Assembly: GCF_003265995.1 (NCBI RefSeq)
Contig: NZ_MVJN01000003.1
Span: 310,001 to 374,000, forward strand
Reading direction: 5' to 3'
Length of the DNA: 64,000 nt
Source of the DNA: Legionella quinlivanii
GTDB lineage: Bacteria; Pseudomonadota; Gammaproteobacteria; Legionellales; Legionellaceae
Shown here: piece by piece, positions 17,799 through 26,441 of the stretch
Layout: every line of letters starts with the position of its first letter
How positions within the stretch are numbered: the first letter of the stretch is position 1
The notes under the pieces: model-generated
Told to the model about the DNA's origin: nothing
Seen by the model: only the letters and a program-made list of their open reading frames with translations
Database searches by the model: none
Program-made: the position numbers and the translations under genes

Positions 17799-18182
17799 AT
17801 GAGTAAGAAACTGTTGTTCGGAATACTTCTGGCAACAACCCCCCTGCTGACAGGATGCTGGACGGTTCAATCAGGCCAGAAATCGGGCATTATTGTCAAG
17901 GTGGCGAAAGAAGGCCGTTATTGGGGAACCTGGGAAGGTGAACTGATTCGCGGGGGACTGGACAATGCCAGTGGTGCGACAGGCAGAGAGTTTCACTTCA
18001 CTTTGGGGCAATTCAAATCTGATCTGGTCAACCAGGCCATTTCCGCGATGGAAAATAATCGGCATGTCGTACTAAGATACCACTGTGATCAATTTGTACT
18101 GCCATGGAGCGGTGAGACCAAGTGCTTTGTCGATAATATCAAGGTACTTGAAACGGTTAAAACGCCAGTGAAAGCCCAATAG
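17799..18182 (+). CDS. Small lipoprotein, unknown function
   Basis: This 127-aa precursor has a type II signal peptide: charged MSKK, a hydrophobic core and the lipobox LLTGC (Cys 19), so the mature protein should be lipid-anchored. The mature part is compact and probably beta-rich (SGIIVKVAKEGRYWGTWEGE, then HVVLRYHCDQF), with two further cysteines that could form a disulfide. The style resembles small lipoproteins found in phages and proteobacterial genomes, with no known activity. TGGAGAAAAGA precedes the ATG. It starts 51 nt after the FAH gene and could be read through from it. Confidence 0.75.
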   Translation: MSKKLLFGILLATTPLLTGCWTVQSGQKSGIIVKVAKEGRYWGTWEGELIRGGLDNASGATGREFHFTLGQFKSDLVNQAISAMENNRHVVLRYHCDQFVLPWSGETKCFVDNIKVLETVKTPVKAQ

Positions 18183-18188
18183 GCAACC

Positions 18189-18491
18189 ATGCCTTCCGTA
18201 GAGACGATCATTGCCACGGCGATCATGAAGAAATGCCATCTGCTTTTTTCCTATGATGGGCATGCTCGCCGGGTTGAACCCCATCATTACGGAATTTTAA
18301 ATGGCAGTAGGCAACTGCATGCCTATCAGGTAAGTAATGGCAGTAAATCAGGGCATTTGCCGGAATGGCGAAATTTTAAATTGGCCCTGATGAAGGACAT
18401 AAAAATTGATAGGGATAGTCTTTTTGAAGAGCGTGAAAGTTATAATCCAGTAAATGCCAAATACAGTAAAATTATAAAATCGATTTGTTAA
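18189..18491 (+). CDS. WYL-domain-like small protein, unknown
   Basis: This 100-aa protein starts 6 nt after the lipoprotein stop. Its first 70 residues look like a lone WYL-type effector-binding fold: LLFSYDGHARRVEPHHYGIL, then QLHAYQV and a LPEWRNFKLALM tail, echoing the 'Y-x-G-x-x-R-x-VEP' pattern of WYL proteins. There is no DNA-binding domain. Such stand-alone WYL-like proteins have no assigned function. The Shine-Dalgarno is weak and translation may be coupled to the gene upstream. Confidence 0.55.
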   Translation: MPSVETIIATAIMKKCHLLFSYDGHARRVEPHHYGILNGSRQLHAYQVSNGSKSGHLPEWRNFKLALMKDIKIDRDSLFEERESYNPVNAKYSKIIKSIC

Positions 18492-18532
18492 TCGCTATAA
18501 TTAAATTAAGCCGATGTTCCTGATGCCTGAAT

Positions 18533-19084
18533 ATGAAAACAAAAATGGGTATTATCTGCCTGCTTTTGCTGGGGCTCTTGCAAATTGCTGCTGTGAATCA
18601 GAATAATTCAGTCCTGGGTCCTTTACCCCAGCAACAAGATGGGGCGGTGCTGGCTAACTTGCTGGTGATCAATGAAAATCAGTCGGCGTTGGCACGCTAT
18701 GTGTATAAAAGATCAAACAATGCTGTTATACAGCAATTTGCCTTAAAACTTGATCAGCAAGCCCGGCATCATTTAAAGGAAATCTATCATTTAAGCAAAA
18801 CGACAGGCATTTCAACTATTGATGCAGCCACGGCATTGAAATTGCGCGGTGTAAAAAATCAGGAGTTGAAAGAACTTTCCGAAGCGGAAAACAGCCAATT
18901 GGATAACTTATATCTCGAATTTGAGATTCGTAATTCCAGCAAGGCCTTAACGCTTTTTGAGCAGGATTTTAAACCGATTGCAACTCATCCCGCCATCAAA
19001 AATTATCTTGAGTCCTCCAAGCAGGATTTTGTCGAAAATTTAAAGCAGGCGCAATTAATTCAAAAGGCGTTAGCTGCGCATTAA
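18533..19084 (+). CDS. DUF4142 family exported protein
   Basis: This 183-aa protein has an N-terminal signal-like hydrophobic segment (residues 5-22, ending near AAVNQ) and a four-helix DUF4142 domain: NLLVINENQSALARYVYKRS, QQFALKLDQQARHHLKEI and the C-terminal KQDFVENLKQAQLIQKAL. DUF4142 is a periplasmic, ferritin-like helical bundle of unknown function often linked to stress. A second, longer relative lies at 50004-50573. The two upstream small genes run in the same direction, so it may be the end of a small operon. Confidence 0.78.
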   Translation: MKTKMGIICLLLLGLLQIAAVNQNNSVLGPLPQQQDGAVLANLLVINENQSALARYVYKRSNNAVIQQFALKLDQQARHHLKEIYHLSKTTGISTIDAATALKLRGVKNQELKELSEAENSQLDNLYLEFEIRNSSKALTLFEQDFKPIATHPAIKNYLESSKQDFVENLKQAQLIQKALAAH

Positions 19085-19088
19085 ACAA

Positions 19089-21641
19089 TTAATTTCGCTG
19101 TGGAATATTAAGATCGCCAATTTCTGTTTCACTGGTGGTGTCGGTTTTATTCTGGGAGATAAATTTATCTCTGAAACTACTAAGATTTTTTTCAACTGCT
19201 GTTGCAAAAATACTGTCTGAACGTTTGGAATAAAATGGCCGGATAATCCATTGGTCAATCCATCGCAGAAAGGCATTTTGCTTAACAGAAGACAGCTTTT
19301 CGAGCTCCTGATCACTCAACTGCGCAGAGACCTGATTGGGTATTGTGGCAACTAACTGATTGGTTTCCTTAACATATTGCAATAGTTCCGCTTTAGTATT
19401 TTCCATTGTATCTGCAGACAAATTAGTAGTTGATTGCTGAATTCTTTCATTGAGATCTTTCAGTTTATTTTGAAAGGGAGCAAAAACCTGTTGACTAATA
19501 TTTCCTAATAAGTTGATTCTAGGATCTGCCGGATCTTTTTGACTAATGCGTTGCTCCTCTTTTGTCAGTTTGTAAAGAATCTCTTCGACCTGTTGAGTGA
19601 GTAGCAGATTTTTGTTTAACTGAACTTTCAATTGTGCGCTCAAGATATCCACCGTGTTATTAATAGCTGCCTCCGTTTGCAATTTCTGCAATTGCTGCTC
19701 CTGCTCGGCTTTCTCAGCGGCGGCGACTTCCTCAAGGGCTTTTTGTTCACGCTGCTTAATGATACGTTCATGCTCGGCAGCTTGCCCGGCCAGCTCGAGT
19801 ATGCTGTTCAACACAGGTCTGTTCTCATTCAGCTGCATTAAGGCTTGAGAATAATTGGTCTGCTCATTCGCTCCCTCGGCAAACGCCGTTGATAACTTTG
19901 TATAGGCAATCAGATAATCATGCAGCTGTTTTTCGAGAAAATGTAATAGCTCTGTTTCATTTCCTTTATGAATAAGGCTCTTCAAATCGTCATTGGCATT
20001 TTTGAATGAAGGCAGGTTATTCAGAAAACTGCGGTTTGCTATCAGAAGTGAAATGATAGTGGCCGGCTCATAGTTTTTGCCATTGAATTGGAATGAATTA
20101 GGTCCGATATTTAAATCAGGGCAATTGCTGTTAAATTTTTGTTTTGCTGCTGCAGTTTCCGAGTTAATTTGATTAATGAATTTTTCTACTTTAAATTCAG
20201 GATCTTCCCAACGAAAGAGGCTTAACAGGTTATGCATCGTATTGCCAAAGCTATCCGCCGGGAGAGTCCTGACATCGCTGTTTAATAGCAGATTAAAATT
20301 GCGGAATAAATTTTTACGCTCTTGGGTGAGCCCTAGCTGAACAAGAAGAGCCTGCTTCCTGGAGGCTAAAATCAACTGCTCCTGAAGGGGCTGCAGTCGT
20401 TGTTTCTCAGCTTCCAATGTTTGACTGAGGTTGTTTAATAGTTCATCGAGACGCTGGTTTTGTTCCTTCAGAGCCTTAAGACGTGTGTCGCGCTGTTCAA
20501 GTAAAACAGGCGCCAGTTCGCTTCGATTGTCCCATTGCAGTTCAGCCTTGCCAAGAGGAGCAAGAGTGGCCGTTTTTTCATTTTCTTCCAAAGCACTTCG
20601 TATCTGACGCTCCAGTTCCTTAAATTGTGGAAGTGAAATCTGGTTGAGCTGGATAGCAGCCAGGGTTTGCCTTAATCGATTTATTTTTTCAGGAATTTGC
20701 TGTTGCGTATCATTAATTTCGGCATCTTTTTTATTGATCTCCAGTTCGTCAGCCATTAATTTAATGCCTTGACGAATCTCAAAATGCTTAAGCTGCAGCT
20801 GCCACTTGAGATTGAACAGCTTGATCAGATTTTTCTGAGGGTTTTCTGCAGTGGGCATTGCGTCGCGGGTGCTTAAAAACTCCTGCATTAATTTTTCTAT
20901 CTCAGCTGACCAGGAGTCGATTTTACGAACATTCTGATTGGCAGGACCGGCCCGTGGTGGGCCGAGGTCTCTGCGCTGATTATTCAGTTCCGCTTTGGCA
21001 TTCGCATACAGTTCACTGGCTGCAGTAATTATCGATGTCAGAGGAGTCTTTTCCAGAGATTGTAAATGGGCAAAAGATGGCTGAATGTTTTCTAAAGTTT
21101 TCTGTAATTGATTTATTCGCTCCGGTAGAATCAGGAGTGAGATTTGCGTTCGCTGTAGTGCGGTGGTGTGGTTTTTTTTAACAGAAACAATAACGGTTTG
21201 CAGAAATCTGATTTTTTCTACGATATCGTAGATTGTATTCCTGATTGAGCCCTTTAGAGCATCATCCGATATCTCCCGTAGTTGCTGCTCCATACCGGAT
21301 TTTTCATCCAGCAATTTTTTTTGCTCTGCTTCAAGTAAGCGAATCAGACTTTCCTGATCTTCAGTGGTCAACTGATTCGATTCAATCCTTGCCATGCCTC
21401 GCTCAAACCTGGGAATTATCTCCAGAAATTTCTCCAGCTCGTTTAAGAGCTCGACTCCCTCCATAAGCTGAGGCGCGATTTCAAATTTTTTACTGCTGAA
21501 TTGAGATAATTGTCCCACCAAGGCATGCTGATGATCACTCAACTGGCGAAGTCTGGTTAACTCAGCCTCGGATAGCTGATCTGCTGGCGCAATAATAGCC
21601 TCTCGCGGAGGCTTTCCGTTAGGAGCTTTTTTTCCTGGCAT
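19089..21641 (-). CDS. Large coiled-coil protein, effector candidate
   Basis: This 850-aa, highly charged and Gln/Leu/Glu-rich protein has no signal peptide and no convincing enzymatic motif. Long heptad-like stretches predict coiled coils over much of its length, for example around residues 55-75, 110-130, 330-430 (QNQRLDELLNNLSQTLEAEK) and 625-680 (EQKALEEVAAAEKAEQEQQL). The only less charged region lies near 480-560. The C-terminus ends TSETEIGDLNIPQRN, a polar, Glu/Ser/Thr-containing tail compatible with Dot/Icm export (inference). Coiled-coil effectors of this type commonly act on host vesicle traffic, but nothing specific can be assigned. It is monocistronic and convergent with the DUF4142 gene, ending 5 nt from it. 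Confidence 0.55.
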   Translation of the reverse strand: MPGKKAPNGKPPREAIIAPADQLSEAELTRLRQLSDHQHALVGQLSQFSSKKFEIAPQLMEGVELLNELEKFLEIIPRFERGMARIESNQLTTEDQESLIRLLEAEQKKLLDEKSGMEQQLREISDDALKGSIRNTIYDIVEKIRFLQTVIVSVKKNHTTALQRTQISLLILPERINQLQKTLENIQPSFAHLQSLEKTPLTSIITAASELYANAKAELNNQRRDLGPPRAGPANQNVRKIDSWSAEIEKLMQEFLSTRDAMPTAENPQKNLIKLFNLKWQLQLKHFEIRQGIKLMADELEINKKDAEINDTQQQIPEKINRLRQTLAAIQLNQISLPQFKELERQIRSALEENEKTATLAPLGKAELQWDNRSELAPVLLEQRDTRLKALKEQNQRLDELLNNLSQTLEAEKQRLQPLQEQLILASRKQALLVQLGLTQERKNLFRNFNLLLNSDVRTLPADSFGNTMHNLLSLFRWEDPEFKVEKFINQINSETAAAKQKFNSNCPDLNIGPNSFQFNGKNYEPATIISLLIANRSFLNNLPSFKNANDDLKSLIHKGNETELLHFLEKQLHDYLIAYTKLSTAFAEGANEQTNYSQALMQLNENRPVLNSILELAGQAAEHERIIKQREQKALEEVAAAEKAEQEQQLQKLQTEAAINNTVDILSAQLKVQLNKNLLLTQQVEEILYKLTKEEQRISQKDPADPRINLLGNISQQVFAPFQNKLKDLNERIQQSTTNLSADTMENTKAELLQYVKETNQLVATIPNQVSAQLSDQELEKLSSVKQNAFLRWIDQWIIRPFYSKRSDSIFATAVEKNLSSFRDKFISQNKTDTTSETEIGDLNIPQRN

Positions 21642-21718
21642 AGTAAACGGCGGTTGGTTTGTGCTCTATAAGTATAATATATTATCATGTGATTAAGTTT
21701 TATTCACTTAAATGAAGA

Positions 21719-21850
21719 GGTAACTCCCCACGTTATACGAGCACAGGCATGGTCTGATTAATGAGTCGAATCCGGATGGGATGATTTATATCGATCGATA
21801 TGACAAGACTGTGCGACTGCGGGGAGATCCCTCGCTGCGCTCGGATGACG
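21719..21850. repeat. Degenerate family B repeat in a 329-base gap
   Basis: The gap 21642-21970 holds no convincing gene. GGTAACTCCCCA at its left and GGGAGATCCCTCGCTGCGCT followed by CGGATGACG at 21822-21850 match the ends and inner arm of the family B elements at 45245 and 61422, but the two halves no longer pair. A frame of about 65 codons runs through it without a good start or ribosome-binding site and is not called. Confidence 0.4.
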
Positions 21851-21970
21851 CAGGAGAGATAATTTCTATTGTTAGTAATCAAACAGGGCAAGTTCGATAT
21901 GTTTGTGTTTTTTTAAGACCATTGATATAATTTGGCAGCATTTTTGTCATTTCTTGACTAGGAGTTAAGT

Positions 21971-23113
21971 GTGAAATTAAAACTGTCCATTCTCGCTTTG
22001 TCGCTGGCGTTGTTCAATGTTCCTGCTTTTGCAAAGGAAATTTCCCTGCGCGAAAAAATAGGGCAAATGCTAATTGTCGGCTTTGAGGGTAAAAATGTAG
22101 ATTCCAATGCCGCGATTATAAAAGACATAGGGCAATACAATCTGGGCGGTGTAATACTGTTTGATTATAACTACAAAACCTTATCATTTGATAAAAATAT
22201 CGAAAGTCCTGCTCAGGTTAAGAAACTCAATGAAGATCTGCAGGAGTTGACCCGTTTAGCCAATGAGAAAGCACAGCGCCCTCAATTACCTCTGATTATT
22301 TCTGTGGATTACGAGGGGGGGGCTGTGGATCGCCTGAAGCAGGATTATGGTTTTCCTAAAACCTGGTCTGCAGTGGATGTCGGTAAAATGAGTCAGGCTG
22401 AGGCAGGGCAAGCGGCCCAGACAATGGCAACTACCCTTAAAAAAGCAGGCTTTAATCTTGATTTTGCGCCTATTCTCGATGTCAATGTGAATCCCCAAAA
22501 TCCGATTATCGGCTTACTGAATCGAAGTTTCTCCGCGGATCCGGAACAGGTGAGTTATTATGCGGATATTATGGCCAGTCGTTTTTTAAAAGAAAACGTT
22601 CAATGTGCCTACAAGCATTTTCCCGGGCATGGCAGTTCAACAGCGGATTCGCATCTCGGTTTTGTTGATGTGACCCAAACCTGGCAGGCTTATGAGTTAA
22701 ACCCCTATCGCGATTTAATCAACAGCAATTCAGCCTGCGGTATGATTATGACCGCCCATATTGTCAACAGACAACTGGATGAGTCAGGTCTACCGGCGAC
22801 TTTGTCGTATAAAATATTAACAGGTCTTCTAAGACAAAATCTGCATTTTAATGGGGTAATCATTACTGATGACATGCAAATGAAAGCGGTCAGTGAGCAT
22901 TACCGATTGGAAGATTCCCTGCCCCTGGCTATTAATGCCGGTGTTGATATGTTCATTTTCGGTAATCAGATTACCGACAAGGCACAGGATCCCAGGCAGG
23001 TTATCGATATTATTGAAGCCAAGGTCAAATCGGGAGAAATTAAGGAATCACGCATTGACGAAGCCTATGAACATATAGTCAAATTTAAACAAAGCATGCT
23101 GCCCAAGGAATAA
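21971..23113 (+). CDS. nagZ: Exported beta-N-acetylhexosaminidase, glycoside hydrolase family 3 (NagZ-like)
   Basis: GH3 beta-N-acetylglucosaminidases of the NagZ type cleave GlcNAc from anhydro-muropeptides or other GlcNAc-containing chains. The diagnostic loop KHFPGHGSSTADSH spans residues 215-228 and supplies the catalytic Asp/His dyad; the nucleophile Asp is in IITDDMQMKAV near residue 300. Unlike cytoplasmic E. coli NagZ, the protein begins with a clear signal peptide ending AFA-KE at about residue 21, so it should act in the periplasm or outside. The start is GTG, six bases after AGGAG. A run of eight G's lies inside at 22315-22322. The next gene starts one base after its stop. Confidence 0.88.
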   Translation: MKLKLSILALSLALFNVPAFAKEISLREKIGQMLIVGFEGKNVDSNAAIIKDIGQYNLGGVILFDYNYKTLSFDKNIESPAQVKKLNEDLQELTRLANEKAQRPQLPLIISVDYEGGAVDRLKQDYGFPKTWSAVDVGKMSQAEAGQAAQTMATTLKKAGFNLDFAPILDVNVNPQNPIIGLLNRSFSADPEQVSYYADIMASRFLKENVQCAYKHFPGHGSSTADSHLGFVDVTQTWQAYELNPYRDLINSNSACGMIMTAHIVNRQLDESGLPATLSYKILTGLLRQNLHFNGVIITDDMQMKAVSEHYRLEDSLPLAINAGVDMFIFGNQITDKAQDPRQVIDIIEAKVKSGEIKESRIDEAYEHIVKFKQSMLPKE

Positions 23114-23114
23114 A

Positions 23115-24251
23115 TTGACTGCCTTCATTCCCGCTAATAAGACTCCTCCCCGTCTGTTGTCCCTTGATGTATTTCGCGGAATAACTGTGGCGTTAATGAT
23201 TCTCGTCAATAGCCCAGGAAATCCGCAAAGTTATGGATTTCTGGCTCATTCTCATTGGAATGGCTGCAGTCTGGCAGATCTTGTCTTTCCTTTTTTCATT
23301 TTTATGGTGGGTGTTTCAGCTGTCTTCTCAGTTCAATCCAGTCGAGCACGATTGCAAACCGGGCAGCTGGTTTCAAAGATTTTAAAACGCAGTATCATGC
23401 TGTTTCTATGTGGACTATTGCTCAACGCAATCCCTCATTTTTCCTGGGAAACGCTAAGAATTCCAGGCGTATTACAGCGCATCGCCATCTGTTATTTCTT
23501 TGCAGCGGTATTAGAACTCTCAACCAGTATACGGTTTCAAGTGGCGCTTGCCGTGATGATTTTAATAGCTTATTGGCTCTTCATGGCCTATTTCCCCGTG
23601 CCGGGAGCAGCAATTGGCAGTTTAACTCAGGAATCCAATCTGGCGGCCTATGTGGACAGGCTGATTATTCCACCTGCGCATTTATATCAACCGCTTTATG
23701 ATCCCGAAGGTATTTTATCGACATTCCCTGCCATCAGCACGGCCTTGCTTGGTAATTTAAGCGCTCATATTCTTCTCGGAGCTCGAGAAAAAAATCGACT
23801 TGGTATACTGCTTATATTAGGCTTGTCGCTTTGTGTTTCTGGCTGGTGCTGGGGGCATTGGTTTCCTGTAAACAAAAGCCTGTGGTCAAGCTCTTTTGTC
23901 TTGTGGTCTGGCGGCCTGGCTATTTTAGCGTTTAGCTTTTGCTATTGGCTGATTGATCTGAAGAAAAAACAGAAGGCATGCGGCCTCTTTAAATTTTGGG
24001 GAGCGAATGCTTTAAATTTGTACGTATTTCACATCATCTTCCTCAAGCTGCAATTTATGATTCATATTGAAAGAGAAGGTCAGATGCTTAATTTCAAGAA
24101 TTATCTGACGCAACTGGTTTTTGGCTGGGCTTCTCCAGCAATGGCCTCATTGCTCTATGCAGTCAGCTATCTTGCCTTTTGTAGCCTTTCCATCGCTCTC
24201 TACAATGACTGGAAAAGAAAGAGAGCTTCCCGAGTATCCATTCCTGCCTGA
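23115..24251 (+). CDS. HGSNAT-like multi-pass membrane acetyltransferase (DUF1624/DUF5009-like)
   Basis: This 378-aa inner-membrane protein has about ten hydrophobic helices. The opening RLLSLDVFRGITVALMILVN followed by HSHWNGCSLADLVFPFFIF is the signature of the family that includes heparan-alpha-glucosaminide N-acetyltransferase, which moves an acetyl group across a membrane from acetyl-CoA to a terminal glucosamine. It starts with TTG one base after the nagZ stop, with AAGGA inside the nagZ end, so it is tightly coupled to nagZ. The pair suggests handling of amino sugars of peptidoglycan or surface glycans in the periplasm (inference). No better in-frame ATG exists near the N-terminus. Confidence 0.8.
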   Translation: MTAFIPANKTPPRLLSLDVFRGITVALMILVNSPGNPQSYGFLAHSHWNGCSLADLVFPFFIFMVGVSAVFSVQSSRARLQTGQLVSKILKRSIMLFLCGLLLNAIPHFSWETLRIPGVLQRIAICYFFAAVLELSTSIRFQVALAVMILIAYWLFMAYFPVPGAAIGSLTQESNLAAYVDRLIIPPAHLYQPLYDPEGILSTFPAISTALLGNLSAHILLGAREKNRLGILLILGLSLCVSGWCWGHWFPVNKSLWSSSFVLWSGGLAILAFSFCYWLIDLKKKQKACGLFKFWGANALNLYVFHIIFLKLQFMIHIEREGQMLNFKNYLTQLVFGWASPAMASLLYAVSYLAFCSLSIALYNDWKRKRASRVSIPA

Positions 24252-24270
24252 AGATGAGCAGGCACTGCCA

Positions 24271-24408
24271 AGTTTAGCTCAGTTGTATATTAAACTGTCT
24301 TCCCCGCGAAGGCGGGGATCCAATCTCTGAGCTGGCTATAATGCCAATTGAGGAATGGATTCCCGCCTTCGCGGGAAGGACATAATTCCTTAACTTAACG
24401 GCAGTGAG
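24271..24408. repeat. Dispersed repeat family A, copy 1
   Basis: This ~138-bp element has two GC-rich hairpins (CCCCGCGAAGGCGGGG and TTCCCGCCTTCGCGGGAA) separated by ATCTCTGAGCTGGCTATAAT plus GCCAATTGAGGAATGG. Three other full copies are at 39929, 48517 and 58197. The ends (AGTTTAGCTCAG on the left, TTAACGGCAGTGAG on the right) recur in the other copies. It has no coding sense and follows the HGSNAT-like gene by 19 nt, where its hairpins may stop transcription. Confidence 0.88.
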
Positions 24409-24420
24409 GATTGCAGGGAA

Positions 24421-24460
24421 GGGGGGGGGGCTGTTCTGATTCTCTGCAATAGGTTATAAT
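24421..24460 (+). promoter_or_regulatory. G10 tract beside the sulP promoter
   Basis: Ten consecutive G's (24421-24430) are followed by a possible -35 (TGTTCT, 24432-24437), a 17-nt spacer and a perfect -10 TATAAT at 24455-24460, 30 nt before the sulP ATG. Homopolymer length changes directly upstream of the -35 could alter expression. The -35 match is weak. Confidence 0.45.
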
Positions 24461-24490
24461 TCTGGACAATTTTGTTTCAGTGAGTAATTC

Positions 24491-26125
24491 ATGATTGCCA
24501 TTCTTGAAGCGTATCGTGCCGGATTATTAAACCGTAAATTCTGGTTATCCAATATTATTTCAGGCTCTATTGTGGGCGTTGTGGCCTTGCCTTTAGCAAT
24601 GGCATTTGCTATCGCGTCCGGGGCGAAGCCAGAGCAGGGTATTTACACGGCGATTGTTGCCGGGTTTCTCGTTTCTGTATTTGGCGGCAGCCGTTTACAA
24701 ATCGCCGGACCAACTGGTGCTTTTATCGTTATTCTTTCTGGTATCACCGCTAAATACGGTATTGATGGTCTGCAGATTGCCACCATTATGGCGGGCTTTA
24801 TGCTGTTCTTTCTAGGACTTGCCCGTTTGGGGGTCATTATCAAATTTATCCCTGATCCTGTGATCGTCGGGTTTACAGCGGGGATAGCTGTTATTATCTG
24901 GGTTGGACAATGGAAGGACTTTTTTGGTTTACCGGCAATTTCGGGTGAACATTTTCATCAAAAGCTTTGGCAATTAATTCAAGCCTTGCCGCAATTCCAT
25001 CTGACAACTACCTTGCTTGCCCTTTTTTCTCTGGCAGTGCTTATCATCGCACCGCGTATATCCTTTTTAAAGCGCATCCCTGCTCCATTAATCGCATTGG
25101 TTATTGCCACTGCTTTGCAAGCCATCTTTCAGTTTGATGGCGTTAACACGATTGGTAAGGCGTTTGGCGGGATTCCGCAAGGCTTGCCTTCACTTAATTT
25201 TCCTCCGGTCACAACTGCAAGAATTATTGAACTGATTGGTCCGGCGTTTACTATAGCCATGCTAGGTGCGATTGAGTCACTTTTGTCTGCTGTGGTAGCA
25301 GACGGAATGGCAGGTACAAAACATAATTCCAATCAGGAACTGATAGGGCAGGGTGTGGCCAATATTGTCGCGCCGTTTCTGGGCGGTTTTGCTGCCACCG
25401 GAGCTATCGCCAGAACAGCGACCAACATTCGTAATGGTGGAAATAGTCCTTTATCCGGAATAGTTCACGCGCTGATGCTGGTGCTGATTATTCTGGTGCT
25501 GGCTCCGCTGGCGGTTAATGTGCCTCTGGCGGTTCTGGCGGCCATTCTATTTGTCGTTTCCTGGAACATGAGTGAAGCGCGCCATTTCATTAAAATGCTC
25601 AAGCAGGCTCCGCGCGCGGATATTGTCATCCTCCTGGTGACGTTTGCACTGACCATTTTTGCTGATTTAGTGATTGCGGTAAATATTGGGGTGATTCTGG
25701 CGGTGCTGCATTTTGTTCGCCGTATGGCCTCCAGTGTCGAAGTACGTGAGGCGGATGAAAAAGATATCCAGCAGGAATTAAAAGAAAATGGCATTGAAAA
25801 ACTGCCAGCGGATACTCAGGTTTATACCGTCGAAGGCCCCTTCTTTTTTGCAGCAGTTGAAAATTTCGAACATGCGCTGGCTGCCACACATACCGACCCC
25901 AAAGTGCTGATCATTCATTTGCGCTGGGTGCCATTTATTGATATCACTGGTTTGCAAACCTTAAAAGAAGCGATTGGCAATCTCAAGCGCCGCGGCGTGA
26001 AAGTCATTCTCTCCGGAGCGAATACCCGGGTAACATACAAACTGGAAAAAGCGGGAGTCAATGATTTGATAGGCTCTGAGAATATAATGCCAGATATCAG
26101 CAAGGCAATTGCCGCCTCGCTTTAG
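24491..26125 (+). CDS. SulP family anion transporter with STAS domain
   Basis: This 544-aa SLC26/SulP permease has about 12-14 hydrophobic segments in residues 20-420 and a C-terminal cytoplasmic STAS domain (about 435-544, with VLIIHLRWVPFIDITGLQTL). N-terminal GSIVGVVALPLAMAFAIASG and the GPTGAF motif are typical of the transport core. Substrates in this family include sulfate, bicarbonate and dicarboxylates; none can be assigned. The gene is monocistronic, preceded by a TATAAT -10 and a G10 tract and followed by a small hairpin that separates it from the convergent yacG. Confidence 0.92.
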   Translation: MIAILEAYRAGLLNRKFWLSNIISGSIVGVVALPLAMAFAIASGAKPEQGIYTAIVAGFLVSVFGGSRLQIAGPTGAFIVILSGITAKYGIDGLQIATIMAGFMLFFLGLARLGVIIKFIPDPVIVGFTAGIAVIIWVGQWKDFFGLPAISGEHFHQKLWQLIQALPQFHLTTTLLALFSLAVLIIAPRISFLKRIPAPLIALVIATALQAIFQFDGVNTIGKAFGGIPQGLPSLNFPPVTTARIIELIGPAFTIAMLGAIESLLSAVVADGMAGTKHNSNQELIGQGVANIVAPFLGGFAATGAIARTATNIRNGGNSPLSGIVHALMLVLIILVLAPLAVNVPLAVLAAILFVVSWNMSEARHFIKMLKQAPRADIVILLVTFALTIFADLVIAVNIGVILAVLHFVRRMASSVEVREADEKDIQQELKENGIEKLPADTQVYTVEGPFFFAAVENFEHALAATHTDPKVLIIHLRWVPFIDITGLQTLKEAIGNLKRRGVKVILSGANTRVTYKLEKAGVNDLIGSENIMPDISKAIAASL

Positions 26126-26166
26126 GTCAAAAAGCGCCCCCTTTTTTCTGATAGAAAACAACGTAA

Positions 26167-26185
26167 GTCGGGCGCTTCGCCCGAC
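26167..26185. terminator. Perfect 8-bp hairpin between convergent genes
   Basis: GTCGGGCG CTT CGCCCGAC folds into an 8-bp stem with a 3-base loop, between the ends of sulP and yacG. AT-rich sequence flanks it on both sides, but there is no uninterrupted T-run, so it is at best a weak bidirectional terminator. Confidence 0.45.
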
Positions 26186-26215
26186 ATTCGATTATTTTAA
26201 AAAACACCCCTAAGC

Positions 26216-26413
26216 CTATGAAAAATCATCCTCGCCATCATCAGTTGACTGCCCAGAAACTGAAGCGCCGGGGATTCTGCGGGTTTCAAACGCCCATTCG
26301 CCTAAGTCAATTAATTTGCAGCGCTCCGAGCAAAAGGGGCGAAAGCTGTTTTCCGGCTTCCAGGTATTCGTTTTGCCGCAGATAGGGCAGTTAATTTTTT
26401 TTGATTTTTGCAT
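26216..26413 (-). CDS. yacG: DNA gyrase inhibitor / zinc protein YacG
   Basis: This 65-aa protein carries the YacG zinc knuckle: CPIC near the N-terminus and CSERC about 16 residues later, with the typical context [19 protein letters not shown]. coli YacG is also 65 aa and binds GyrB. The frame can be extended to a TTG at 26428, but the ATG at 26413 gives the family start ([14 protein letters not shown]). The C-terminal tail is acidic (DDGEDDF). The usual coaE neighbour is not present here. Confidence 0.92.
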   Translation of the reverse strand: MQKSKKINCPICGKTNTWKPENSFRPFCSERCKLIDLGEWAFETRRIPGASVSGQSTDDGEDDFS

Positions 26414-26441
26414 AATGAACAGTTCCAAAACGTACAGTCAA

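Noticed and set aside
21724-21933. Open frame of about 65 codons in the 329-base gap
   Set aside because: No start with ribosome-binding site, no family, and it runs through a degenerate repeat.
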